The translations under genes and the position numbers were made by a program. Below the pieces are notes generated by a model. The model saw only the letters and a program-made list of their open reading frames with translations, did no database searches and was not told the origin of the DNA. Shown in pieces: positions 1-8,329 of a DNA stretch of 64,000 nt (position 1 is the stretch's first letter; every line of letters starts with the position of its first letter). This stretch comes from JALOAD01 sp023228995 [NCBI: Candidatus Muiribacterium halophilum] (GTDB taxonomy: Bacteria > Muiribacteriota > Muiribacteriia > Muiribacteriales). The stretch is taken from contig JALOAD010000009.1 of the NCBI GenBank assembly GCA_023228995.1, positions 20,369 to 84,368 on the forward strand, in the 5' to 3' direction.

Positions 1-202
1 AAAAAACACTCATAAATCCTGAACCAACAGCAATAAATACACACCACATTATATGAAATATTCTATTTGCTTTTTTTATACTTTTAATTAAACCATTATC
101 AACTTCAAAAGCTCTTGTATCTTTAAGACTATGAACATAATAATCTTTGTTTTTTATCTTTGTAAACAAAAACCTTCTAAAAATATTTTCAAAAACATAC
201 AT
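1..202 (-). CDS. Partial membrane protein of unknown function (5' end only)
   Basis: The first 67 codons are visible; the rest lies beyond the window edge. An AAAGGAG ribosome binding site sits seven bases before the ATG at 202. The visible part begins MYVFENIFRRFLF, is basic and polar to about residue 48, then turns hydrophobic (HIMWCVFIAVGSGF), probably a first membrane segment. It lies 18 bases downstream of the ABC exporter genes in the same orientation, so it may be co-transcribed. I do not recognise the family. Confidence 0.6.
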   Translation of the reverse strand, partial: MYVFENIFRRFLFTKIKNKDYYVHSLKDTRAFEVDNGLIKSIKKANRIFHIMWCVFIAVGSGFMSVF

Positions 203-220
203 AAAATCTCCTTTTGAACT

Positions 221-2011
221 TTAATTCTCGCTATATAACTCTTTATATATAGGACTTTTTTTTATAAGTTCATTGTGTTTTCCAAATGCTTCTATTTTTC
301 CATTGTTTAAAACAATTATTTTATCAGCCATTAATGCAGTCGACATTCTATGAGTGACAATTATACAGGTAATATCTTTATGTTCTTTTTCAAGTTGTTG
401 CCAAAACATTTTTTCATTTTCAGCATCTAAAGCAGAAGTTATATCATCCATAAGAATAATATCAGGATATCCGCTTAATGCTCGGGCTATAGATAATCTT
501 TGTCTCTGACCTCCAGAAAGTCCAATTCCTTTTTGACCAAGTTTTTCTTCATATTTTTTATCAAGTTTATCAATTTCTTCATGAAGCTGTGACATCTTGG
601 AATTTCTAATTATTATTTCTTCTGATATATTTCTCCAAAAATCTATATTACTCCAAATGCTTTCTGAAAATATAAGTGGTTCTTGCTGAATATATCCGAT
701 TTTTTTAAGATAACTATTTCTTGATATATTTTCAACTGGAATATTATTAATTAATATTTTCCCTTTATCATGTATATAAATTCCCGAAAAAACATTAAGT
801 AAAGTAGTTTTTCCAGAACCAATTCTTCCTATAATAGCAATTTTTTCTCCACCATTTATTTTAAAACTAATATTTTTCAAACTAAATGGTTCTTTACTAT
901 TATAGTCTTTATTTTCAAATTTAAAACTTACATTTTCAAATACTATATTTTGAATTTTATCCTCAAGCTCGACTTTTGTAGATTCATCTTCTATATCATA
1001 CATATAATCATCAATTTCATCTAATCTATCAATAACTGTAAATGCTTGACTTCCTGTTACAAAAAATTGAGGAATATCAATCAGTGGAAATATAATCATA
1101 CCTAAATATGTATAAAATGCAAAATAAGTTCCAACCGTTATATCTCCATTTATAACCTTTATTCCACCATAAAATAAAACTGCAACTTGAGCAATATGTA
1201 TTATTACAGTAAAAAATACATGAAATAATCCCATTATTTTAACAGCTTCAACTTCAATATCAAATCTTTCTTCTAAAACTTTTTTAAATTTTTCTTTTTG
1301 AAACAATTCTGCACTAAAAGATTTTACAATTTTAATTCCTGAAAATGCAGATTCTAAAAAATCATTTGTAATTGAAACTCTTTTTCTAGTTTCTGAAAAT
1401 ATCGCTCTTATTTTTTTTTCTAATATAAAAAAAACTCCAACTACAAAAGGTACTGGTATTATAGAAATTAGAGTTAATTTATAATCAAGTGAAAACATAA
1501 TTGCAACACAAAAAATTACAATACATAGTGAATTAAATGCTCTAAAAAATCCAGAACACATAAACCAGGGAATACCTGGTGGATGAGATTTTATATCGGT
1601 TGTTATTCTTGTTGTTACATCTCCTGTTCTAAATTTCATAAAAAATGGATGTTGTTTTTGTAATAATTTTTTAAAATATATATTTCTAAGAAGCATTTCG
1701 AATTTAAGATTAAGTTTTCCTCTATAATAAGGATAAAGATTCGCTATTATCATTCCTAATGCAAAAAGTAAAAGTATTCCTGTAATATTATATTTAAGTT
1801 GATTTAGAGAATTTACATTAATTAAATCTTTATTATTAAAAAACTCAACAATTCTATCTAAAATAGATTTAAATACTAGCGGATACAAAGAAGTTACAGC
1901 TGTTGATAGTATAGTAAAAAGAAAAAGCATTACTGCGTAACCTTTAAATTCTTTATAATGATTTAAAATCCATTTATAATAATAAAAAATATTTTTCTTT
2001 CTAGTATTCAA
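221..2011 (-). CDS. ABC exporter half-transporter A (degenerate catalytic site)
   Basis: A 596-residue fused permease-ATPase of the MdlA/MdlB/MsbA-like type. An N-terminal six-helix membrane domain spans about residues 20-310 and a nucleotide-binding domain follows. Walker A is GRIGSGKT near residue 397, the signature LSGGQ near 499, the switch histidine lies in VTHRMS. Walker B ends ILMDD near 522, so the usual catalytic glutamate is an aspartate, as in the degenerate half of heterodimeric exporters. The start codon is TTG, behind AAGGA, and its TTGA overlaps the TGA stop of the upstream half-transporter, so translation is probably coupled. Substrate (drug, lipid or peptide) cannot be read from sequence. 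Confidence 0.9.
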   Translation of the reverse strand: MNTRKKNIFYYYKWILNHYKEFKGYAVMLFLFTILSTAVTSLYPLVFKSILDRIVEFFNNKDLINVNSLNQLKYNITGILLLFALGMIIANLYPYYRGKLNLKFEMLLRNIYFKKLLQKQHPFFMKFRTGDVTTRITTDIKSHPPGIPWFMCSGFFRAFNSLCIVIFCVAIMFSLDYKLTLISIIPVPFVVGVFFILEKKIRAIFSETRKRVSITNDFLESAFSGIKIVKSFSAELFQKEKFKKVLEERFDIEVEAVKIMGLFHVFFTVIIHIAQVAVLFYGGIKVINGDITVGTYFAFYTYLGMIIFPLIDIPQFFVTGSQAFTVIDRLDEIDDYMYDIEDESTKVELEDKIQNIVFENVSFKFENKDYNSKEPFSLKNISFKINGGEKIAIIGRIGSGKTTLLNVFSGIYIHDKGKILINNIPVENISRNSYLKKIGYIQQEPLIFSESIWSNIDFWRNISEEIIIRNSKMSQLHEEIDKLDKKYEEKLGQKGIGLSGGQRQRLSIARALSGYPDIILMDDITSALDAENEKMFWQQLEKEHKDITCIIVTHRMSTALMADKIIVLNNGKIEAFGKHNELIKKSPIYKELYSEN

Positions 2012-3756
2012 TTGTTTTCCTTCAATGGTTTTGTTTTTTGAATATTATACAGTTTTGAATACAAACCATTGTTTTTTATAAGTTTAGAATGATTTCCAGC
2101 TTCCACAATATTTCCATTTTCCATTACAATTATTCTATCAGAATTTTCAATAGTAGATAATCTATGAGCAATTATTATAGATGTTCTATCTTTAATTAAT
2201 TTAAAAAGAGCTTGTTGAATATATTTTTCAGTAATTGTATCAATACTTGAAGTAGCTTCATCAAGTATAAGAATATCAGGATTTCTAACAAAAGCTCTGG
2301 TAAACGAAATTAATTGCCTTTCTCCCATAGAAAGATTTTTACCATCTTCTGAAAGTTCTGTATAAAAACCTTTTTCAAGTTTTTCTATAAATTCAATTGA
2401 ACCTAATTCTATTGCAGCTTGAATAACTCTTTCATCTTTAATTTCATCATTAAAAGCTTTTAGATTTTCCATTATAGTGCCAGGAAATAAATTAACTTCC
2501 TGTAAAACTAAAGCAATTTTTTCTCTAAGACCTAATATTGATATATTTTTTATATTGACATTATCAATATATATATCTCCATTATTACAATCATAAAATC
2601 GTAATAATAAATTTATTAAAGTAGTCTTTCCAGAACCTGATGGTCCAATTACAGCAATTTGCTCACCTTTTTTTATTTCAAGCGAAAAATCTTTTAAAAT
2701 ATAATCATTTTCATATTTAAAAGAAATATTATCAAATAAAATTTTATCTTTAAGTTGTATTTTTTCATAATTAAAATCAATATCTTTAACATCTGTTTTT
2801 GTATCAAGCACATCAAATATCCTTTCACATGCGCCTAGTGATACATTAATCTGATTAACAACCATCATAAGATTTCTCATAGGCCAAAAAAACTGTCTCA
2901 TAAGCTCACCAAACATTATTAAAGTTCCAACAGTCATGGTCCCGTTATAAATACCATTTATCCCATACCAAAGAATAAGAATCATAGATGCACTTTCAGA
3001 AAAAAAGGAAAAAAAAGACCAAAAAACAAAATTATCATAAAACATAGCTTTGTTTTCAAGATTAAACTTTTTTTGACTATATTCTTCTAGTTTATTATAA
3101 ACTTTATCCTGAGCTAAAAAAAGCTGTATAAGAGGAATTCCTCTAACATATTCAGCAATATAACCAGATATTTCACTATTTTTTTTACGAACATTTATCC
3201 AAATTTTTCTAAGTAAAGTCAAATAATAATAAAAAACTACAAATATAAAAGGAAGGGAAAGAAAAATTATAGCTCCTAAATACGGTTGTTCATAAGTTAT
3301 TATACAAAGAATACCTATAAGTACAATTACACTTGAAAACAGCATTATAGCAGAATTTGTAAAAATAACTTTTAATTGTTCAACATCACTTTCAACTCTT
3401 GACATAAGTTTACCAGATTGATTTTTATCAAAAAACGACATACCAAGGGTCATTATATGTGAAAAAACTCTATTTTTAACACTATTTACAACTCTTATAC
3501 CAAGTTTTGAAGTAATTAAAACCTGAATATATGACGTTATTGCTCCTAAAATTAAAAATAATAAAAACATTCCTGAATAAAAAAATATAATATCACGATT
3601 TCCGCCAACAATTGCATTATCAATAATTTTCCTCATAAAATAAGGTCTGCCAAGCTGAAACACAGTAACAAAAAGTACAGTTATAATTGAATAAAAAAAA
3701 CTTAACTTTTCTTCCTTAAAATACGGAAATAATCTATAAAGTAAACTTTTTTTCAT
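2008..3756 (-). CDS. ABC exporter half-transporter B (canonical catalytic glutamate)
   Basis: Partner of the downstream half-transporter, with a membrane domain (about residues 15-310) followed by a nucleotide-binding domain. Walker A is GPSGSGKT near residue 375, Walker B ILILDEATS near 500 with the catalytic glutamate, and the H-loop is IAHRLS. Its signature is LSMGE rather than LSGGQ. In the assembled pair that signature would face the aspartate-bearing Walker B of the partner, giving one degenerate and one active ATP site. The open frame extends to an ATG at 3771, but the GGAG in that first codon is the ribosome binding site for the inner ATG at 3756 (MKKSLLYRL), nine bases away, so I place the start there. 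Confidence 0.9.
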   Translation of the reverse strand: MKKSLLYRLFPYFKEEKLSFFYSIITVLFVTVFQLGRPYFMRKIIDNAIVGGNRDIIFFYSGMFLLFLILGAITSYIQVLITSKLGIRVVNSVKNRVFSHIMTLGMSFFDKNQSGKLMSRVESDVEQLKVIFTNSAIMLFSSVIVLIGILCIITYEQPYLGAIIFLSLPFIFVVFYYYLTLLRKIWINVRKKNSEISGYIAEYVRGIPLIQLFLAQDKVYNKLEEYSQKKFNLENKAMFYDNFVFWSFFSFFSESASMILILWYGINGIYNGTMTVGTLIMFGELMRQFFWPMRNLMMVVNQINVSLGACERIFDVLDTKTDVKDIDFNYEKIQLKDKILFDNISFKYENDYILKDFSLEIKKGEQIAVIGPSGSGKTTLINLLLRFYDCNNGDIYIDNVNIKNISILGLREKIALVLQEVNLFPGTIMENLKAFNDEIKDERVIQAAIELGSIEFIEKLEKGFYTELSEDGKNLSMGERQLISFTRAFVRNPDILILDEATSSIDTITEKYIQQALFKLIKDRTSIIIAHRLSTIENSDRIIVMENGNIVEAGNHSKLIKNNGLYSKLYNIQKTKPLKENN

Positions 3757-3894
3757 ATAAAAATACTCCATAATAAATAAACATAGGACATATTAACAAA
3801 AAAACTTTAAAATTACCAAATTGATAAAAAACACCTAGCAATTGACAAGACAATATAGTACAACAATTAAAGGTGTTAGTTTTTAAATAAAAAA

Positions 3895-3914
3895 AGCCCT
3901 GAATACTCAGGGCT
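3895..3914 (-). terminator. Intrinsic terminator after the C11 peptidase gene
   Basis: Perfect 8-bp inverted repeat AGCCCTGA / TCAGGGCT with a 4-base loop, flanked by an A-run on one side and a T-run on the other. It could work in both directions, but only the minus-strand peptidase gene ends into it, 26 bases upstream. Confidence 0.85.
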
Positions 3915-3939
3915 TTTTTGCATTTACTATAAATAAAAC

Positions 3940-5412
3940 TTAATCAATTTTTTCTAAAACAACAGCAAGTTCAGGGTGTTCTTCCATAGCTTGTATAAGT
4001 TTTTCATAAGCTTGGTTTTCACCAACAGCTCTATTGAAAGTAATAAGTTTTGCAGCATTTGCAGCAAGTGCATCTATTTCGGCATATTTTTCAGCTTCTG
4101 GCATATTTTTACCAAATATATCAATCAAAGCACCAATAATACCAATAACAGTTTCAACTGTACTGTTTTCACTACCTTCAGAAACTGTTTCATCTGAAGA
4201 ATTAGCATAAGAATTACTTTTGTAATATCTATTTAACATTTCATCCCAACCAGTGTTTTTTGCAAATTCAGTTTTTACATAATGGGATTTATACTGATTT
4301 TTTTGAGGAGCATAAATTGCAATACCATGAGAATCTTTCATTTTAGTTCCCTGATATTTAGACATAATAACTGCACTTTTAACTGCTCTCATAACATTTG
4401 CAGATTTAGCTTTTACTTCTCTATTAGAAGTCTTAGCTGCTAACAATTCACAAAAGTTATAAAGATCTTTATAAAAATCATATTCATATTTTTGTGCATT
4501 ACTCATTGCATGAGCAACTGTTTCACCTTCTGTATCCATATTCTGATATAAAACTGCTGATAACTGATCAACAGCATTTACAACAGCATCAGTCTTTGAA
4601 AGATCAACGCTTGACTGAGTTATAGCTGGAGGGCCATACCAAGAACTTGTAGTTTTGTATGAAGCCATATATTCTTCAACAATTCTTTTTGTAAAAGAAG
4701 AACTTGAAATTGAAGGATTTGAAGTTACTGCTTTTAATATTGGAGTATAAGGCCATCCATCTCCAGGCTCAGTTTCTTCAGATGCAATCATATATTTAAT
4801 ATAATCAGACTGCTGTGCTGCAATTTCTATCATACCCATAAGACATGCATCAAAAGCTACAATATCCATTTTTCTGCCAAGTTTTGTATACATACCTTCA
4901 GCAATTTGTTTCATACCAACTGAATCAATATGATTACCTGATTCATCATCATAAGAAATACCTTTAACTAATGCTTCAGGTTGTGTATTTTCTTTAAGCC
5001 AACCTGCACCATGATTCCAATAAACAAACATATATCTTTTAGCTGGATAATTATCAACTGTCCAGTTAAAAAATCTTATTGCTTCTCTATAAGAACCCAT
5101 ATCTACTTCACCAAGTTCTTTTACAACTGGAGAAGTAATTTTATTAAAATCATTGTCTTTTTGAATATGTAATATTTTTGTATTAGTCCAGTCTCCATTG
5201 GATTTATCATAACCTTTTGCTCGGTCAAACTGTACAATTATATCAACATTATCTGTAGAACCTATTTTTTCCATTTCATTAACATCTTTAATACCAGCAC
5301 TTTCAAGATTGTTGTCACCATTTAAAAACACCATTATAGTCCATTCTTTTTGTGCATGTGTCATGGTTGCCAACAAGAAAAACACTGATAATAGCACTAA
5401 TGTTTTCTTCAT
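3940..5412 (-). CDS. Secreted clostripain-family (C11) cysteine peptidase
   Basis: A 490-residue protein with a signal peptide (MKKTLVLLSVFFLL, likely cleaved after THA near residue 20). The caspase-like fold of family C11 is shown by the catalytic histidine in YWNHGAGW (about His134) and the catalytic cysteine in FDACLMG (about Cys190). C11 enzymes cleave after basic residues and may need autocatalytic or calcium activation; the specificity here is inferred from the family. A low-complexity serine-rich stretch (about residues 400-415) links the catalytic part to a helical tail. Single-gene unit with its own promoter-like sequence and terminator. Ribosome binding site AGGAGG precedes the ATG. 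Confidence 0.92.
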   Translation of the reverse strand: MKKTLVLLSVFFLLATMTHAQKEWTIMVFLNGDNNLESAGIKDVNEMEKIGSTDNVDIIVQFDRAKGYDKSNGDWTNTKILHIQKDNDFNKITSPVVKELGEVDMGSYREAIRFFNWTVDNYPAKRYMFVYWNHGAGWLKENTQPEALVKGISYDDESGNHIDSVGMKQIAEGMYTKLGRKMDIVAFDACLMGMIEIAAQQSDYIKYMIASEETEPGDGWPYTPILKAVTSNPSISSSSFTKRIVEEYMASYKTTSSWYGPPAITQSSVDLSKTDAVVNAVDQLSAVLYQNMDTEGETVAHAMSNAQKYEYDFYKDLYNFCELLAAKTSNREVKAKSANVMRAVKSAVIMSKYQGTKMKDSHGIAIYAPQKNQYKSHYVKTEFAKNTGWDEMLNRYYKSNSYANSSDETVSEGSENSTVETVIGIIGALIDIFGKNMPEAEKYAEIDALAANAAKLITFNRAVGENQAYEKLIQAMEEHPELAVVLEKID

Positions 5413-5435
5413 ACTTCCTCCTGTAATTTTATGTT

Positions 5436-5463
5436 ACTATAATTTTAACTGTTTTTTTGTAAA
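5436..5463 (-). promoter_or_regulatory. Candidate sigma70-type promoter for the C11 peptidase gene
   Basis: On the minus strand TTTACA, 16 bases, then TATAGT, ending 24 bases before the start codon, which leaves room for a short leader with the AGGAGG site. This is pattern matching only. Confidence 0.5.
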
Positions 5464-5614
5464 AAATCTATTAGTTTTTTAAGAAGCAATTAAATAATAA
5501 ATAAATGGAAAAACTAAACCCGGTGAAGTGGTGAATAGTGAAATAGTGAAGTGGGAGAAACAGGAAAGTCAGGAATTCCGGGTTCATGTATGCTTGAAGA
5601 ATAATTAAAAAACG

Positions 5615-5650
5615 AGATCCCGGCTAAGAATCACACCGGGATGATAAAAA
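5615..5650 (+). repeat. CCGGGAT palindromic repeat, copy 1
   Basis: ATCCCGG (5617-5623) and CCGGGAT (5636-5642) form a 7-bp stem around a loop containing AGAATCAC. The same unit, stem plus GATGACA tail, recurs at 12026, 36432 and 52356, and a variant with ATTCCCG arms at 50704. Confidence 0.75.
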
Positions 5651-5729
5651 TAAAAAAAGTTAAGGAGTTGAGTGTTAAAAGCGAAAAATCAGTTTACTTT
5701 ATATACTTACTAAAACTATTTAACTAAAA

Positions 5730-5796
5730 TGTGACTTTGTTTTTTTGTCACTAATGTCATAAAATGACATGTCACGCTCTATTAGTCACAGCTTTT
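5730..5796 (+). repeat. GTGACATGTCAC-type dispersed repeat, copy 1
   Basis: Reads GTGACTTTG, a T-run, TTGTCACTAATG, then ATGACATGTCACGC and TCACAGCTTTTT. Near-copies are at 12183-12240 (opposite strand) and 52241-52310, with a fragment at 32269. It is full of TGTCAC/GTGACA words that can fold on each other. Confidence 0.7.
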
Positions 5797-5860
5797 TGTA
5801 CTTTGCTTTTCCTATTTCACGCTCTCACCCTCAACCCTCAACTCTTTAACCCTTTAACTT

Positions 5861-6973
5861 TTACTTAATTTTAAGCACTTTCACCGGACATACTGTTGTG
5901 CAATATCCACAACCTAAACAAATTGCTTCATCATAAACTGGAATTTTACCATTTTCAGATTGAGTCATAGTAATTGCTCCATGCATACAACTTTTTTCAC
6001 ATTTTCCGCATGATATACATTTTTTTTCATCAATAAGTTCTGGAACAACAACATTATATCTTATGGTTTTTTTCTTTTGCATTTTATTAAAATAAAGATC
6101 TTTAACATCATTTACTGAATCATAACCGTGTTTATCAAGCCAATCACTCATTTCTTGTGCAATTCTGCCATAAGCTTTATGACCTTCTTTAATAACTATA
6201 GAACAAATTTGAACAGCTGAAGCTCCAGCCATCATAAATTTGATAGCATCTTCTCCAGTCTCAATTCCACCTACACCAAATATAGGTTTATTAAATACTT
6301 GTCTTATTTCATAAACACATCTTAATGCTAATGGCATAATAGCTTTTCCTGACATCCATCCAAAACCATTTTCACTATCTAAAAAAGGAGTTACATCTTC
6401 AGGATCAAAATCAAGTGCAGGGCCTAATGAATTAACAGCTACAAGAGCATCAATATAAGGATCTATAGCTTTTACGAGCTCAGCAATATCAGGCACATTA
6501 GGGCTTATCTTAGCTATTACAGGTAAATTTGTTCCTTGTTTAAGTGCTTTTGCACTTTCAACAACAGGAGTTATATCTTTACCAAGATAATGTATTGAAA
6601 ATTCAATCGCATCAACATAACCAGTTTTAGCAATTTCAGGTCCTAATTTTGCAAGATCATCTTTTCCATATCCAACACTTGCAATAAGAGGAAGTCCAGT
6701 TGATTTTGCTTTTTTATATTCAGTTGCAACAAATTTTTCCCAAGGTTCTTCTGACCATAATTCAGCATTTAAAAGTCCACCAGCAACTGTTTTTGCAATA
6801 TTTGGATGAGGAACTTTTGCAGGTATTACAGAAACTGTTTTTGCAACAATACCACCAGCTCCATTTTTTGCTGCTAAAATCATTCTATCACCATCCCATA
6901 CATTTGGACCTGCCGCAGGCATTACAGGATTTTTAAATTTCATTCCTAAAATTTCAACTTTTAAATCAGCCAT
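5861..6973 (-). CDS. PreA-like FMN dehydrogenase with C-terminal 2[4Fe-4S] ferredoxin domain
   Basis: A 370-residue protein. Residues 1-290 form the TIM barrel of the dihydroorotate/dihydropyrimidine dehydrogenase family (NPVMPAAGPN near the start; KISPNVPDIAEL; GVGGIETGEDAIKFMMAGA, the FMN phosphate loop). The tail has two 4Fe-4S motifs, CISCGKCEKSC and CLGCGYCTTVC. This matches the catalytic subunit of NAD-dependent dihydropyrimidine dehydrogenase (PreA). There is no PreT partner here; the gene is last in the molybdenum hydroxylase operon, overlapping the small subunit by one base (TAATG). An electron-transfer or pyrimidine/purine catabolic role fits, but the substrate is an inference. Confidence 0.85.
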   Translation of the reverse strand: MADLKVEILGMKFKNPVMPAAGPNVWDGDRMILAAKNGAGGIVAKTVSVIPAKVPHPNIAKTVAGGLLNAELWSEEPWEKFVATEYKKAKSTGLPLIASVGYGKDDLAKLGPEIAKTGYVDAIEFSIHYLGKDITPVVESAKALKQGTNLPVIAKISPNVPDIAELVKAIDPYIDALVAVNSLGPALDFDPEDVTPFLDSENGFGWMSGKAIMPLALRCVYEIRQVFNKPIFGVGGIETGEDAIKFMMAGASAVQICSIVIKEGHKAYGRIAQEMSDWLDKHGYDSVNDVKDLYFNKMQKKKTIRYNVVVPELIDEKKCISCGKCEKSCMHGAITMTQSENGKIPVYDEAICLGCGYCTTVCPVKVLKIK

Positions 6974-7440
6974 TATCTGTTTTCCTCCCCTGTTTTTTTA
7001 ATTGCTTCAACTATTTGTGTATAACCAGTACATCTACATAGATTTCCTGCAATAGCTTCTTTTATTTCTTCTACTGTAGGATCAGGATTTTTCATTAGAA
7101 GAGCTTTTGCACTCATAAGCATACCTGGAGTACAAAATCCGCATTGAACAGCACCCATTTTAACAAAGTTATCTTGAAGTGTTGAAAGTTCACCATCTTT
7201 TTCAAGACCTTCAACTGTCATTATTTCAGTATTATTTGCTCTTCCAGCAAGTACCATACATGAATTTACAGCTTCACCATCCATTATAATCGTACATGCA
7301 CCGCATTCTCCAATACCGCAACCTTCTTTAGTTCCAGTAAGTCTAAGATCATCTCTAAGTACATCTAAAAGTCTTTTATTATTTTCTGTCTTGATATCAT
7401 AATCAACACCATTTACTTTAAATTTAATGTGAATTATCAT
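6973..7440 (-). CDS. Molybdenum hydroxylase, 2[2Fe-2S] small subunit
   Basis: A 155-residue iron-sulfur subunit of the xanthine dehydrogenase/aldehyde oxidoreductase family. The plant-type 2Fe-2S motif is CGIGECGACTI with its fourth cysteine in VNSC; the C-terminal helical 2Fe-2S motif is CGFCTPGM followed by NLCRCTGY. Both clusters are complete. It passes electrons from the molybdopterin subunit to the FAD subunit encoded just upstream. The start follows GGGGGAA. Family length is about 150-165, so it is full size. Confidence 0.95.
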   Translation of the reverse strand: MIIHIKFKVNGVDYDIKTENNKRLLDVLRDDLRLTGTKEGCGIGECGACTIIMDGEAVNSCMVLAGRANNTEIMTVEGLEKDGELSTLQDNFVKMGAVQCGFCTPGMLMSAKALLMKNPDPTVEEIKEAIAGNLCRCTGYTQIVEAIKKTGEENR

Positions 7441-7450
7441 GTTTCCCCCG

Positions 7451-8329
7451 TTAAATTATTTCTATTTTAAACATTTTACATAAAGCTACAAAAGCCATTT
7501 TTTCAAGTACAGGTTTTTTATATGGTGTTGACCATCTTTCTCCAACCTCATCAAAAACTTCTTTAGCCACAAGTTCAGAAGCTTCACGCAAAACTTCTTT
7601 TTGTGGTTTTTTTCCTGTTAAAAAATCTTCTGCAATTTTCATGTTTTTAAATCTTGGTAAAACTGCTCCTGGAACTATTGTTATTTTTTTTATTTTGCCA
7701 TCTTCAAGAAGTGCATTTGCACAAACTGAAATTCTAGTTATTGATAAAGCATTTCTTCTACCAAGTTTTTCAAATACATGAAGTCTATCTTCTGTATTAT
7801 CTTTAGGAATTCTAATGCAATAAAGCATTTCATCTTTTGCAAGCTCATTTTTATAAGGTCCTTTTATAAAATCTTTTACTTTAAATATTCTTTCAATATT
7901 TTCATCTTTTAATAATTCAAGTTCTGCATTATAACTTACAAGTGCAGGAACTGTATCAGCTGAAGGAGATGAATTTACAATATTTCCACCAATAGTTCCC
8001 TGATTTCTTGTTTGAAGACAGCCTATAGAAAGACAGGCTTCTACGAGAGCAGGAAAATATTTGTTTATAATATCGTTTTTTACAATTTCAGTATGTGTAC
8101 AGCTTGGTCCTATATAAACATAATCATTGTCTTCTTCTATTACTTTTAACACCCTAAGTCTTGATATATCAAGAACTTTATCGATGTTTTCAAGTTTTGG
8201 GGAGTTTTTTCTAAATTCGATAATAAGATCTGTTCCACCTGATATTATTTTAACAAAATGTTTTTGTTTTTTTAAAAATTCAAGAGTTTCTCCAAGTGTA
8301 TCAAAAGAAAAATAATCAAAATATTTCAT
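7451..8329 (-). CDS. Molybdenum hydroxylase, FAD-binding middle subunit
   Basis: A 292-residue protein with the FAD PCMH fold: IISGGTDLI near residue 31, the GGNIVNSSPSADTVPAL flavin-binding stretch near residues 115-131, and the CO dehydrogenase flavoprotein C-terminal domain (VPGAVLPRFKN onward). It carries electrons from the 2Fe-2S subunit to NAD or another acceptor. Its ATG overlaps the TGA of the large subunit gene (ATGA), so the two are translationally coupled. Confidence 0.94.
   Translation of the reverse strand: MKYFDYFSFDTLGETLEFLKKQKHFVKIISGGTDLIIEFRKNSPKLENIDKVLDISRLRVLKVIEEDNDYVYIGPSCTHTEIVKNDIINKYFPALVEACLSIGCLQTRNQGTIGGNIVNSSPSADTVPALVSYNAELELLKDENIERIFKVKDFIKGPYKNELAKDEMLYCIRIPKDNTEDRLHVFEKLGRRNALSITRISVCANALLEDGKIKKITIVPGAVLPRFKNMKIAEDFLTGKKPQKEVLREASELVAKEVFDEVGERWSTPYKKPVLEKMAFVALCKMFKIEII

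Larger units (their letters stand above)
5464..5860. other. Gene-free repeat-bearing spacer
   Basis: No coding frame of substance. Besides the two repeats listed separately it holds a 7-bp inverted repeat AACCCGG (5517-5523) / CCGGGTT (5578-5584) and a run of short CTCAACCCTCAACTC-like words near 5825-5860. The same words recur at 32230-32250 and 52555-52575. Confidence 0.5.

Noticed and set aside
5464-5860. tRNA or other stable RNA gene in intergenic gaps
   Set aside because: No cloverleaf with TTC-type T-arm and acceptor stem was found here or in the other large gaps; the hairpins are simple palindromes.
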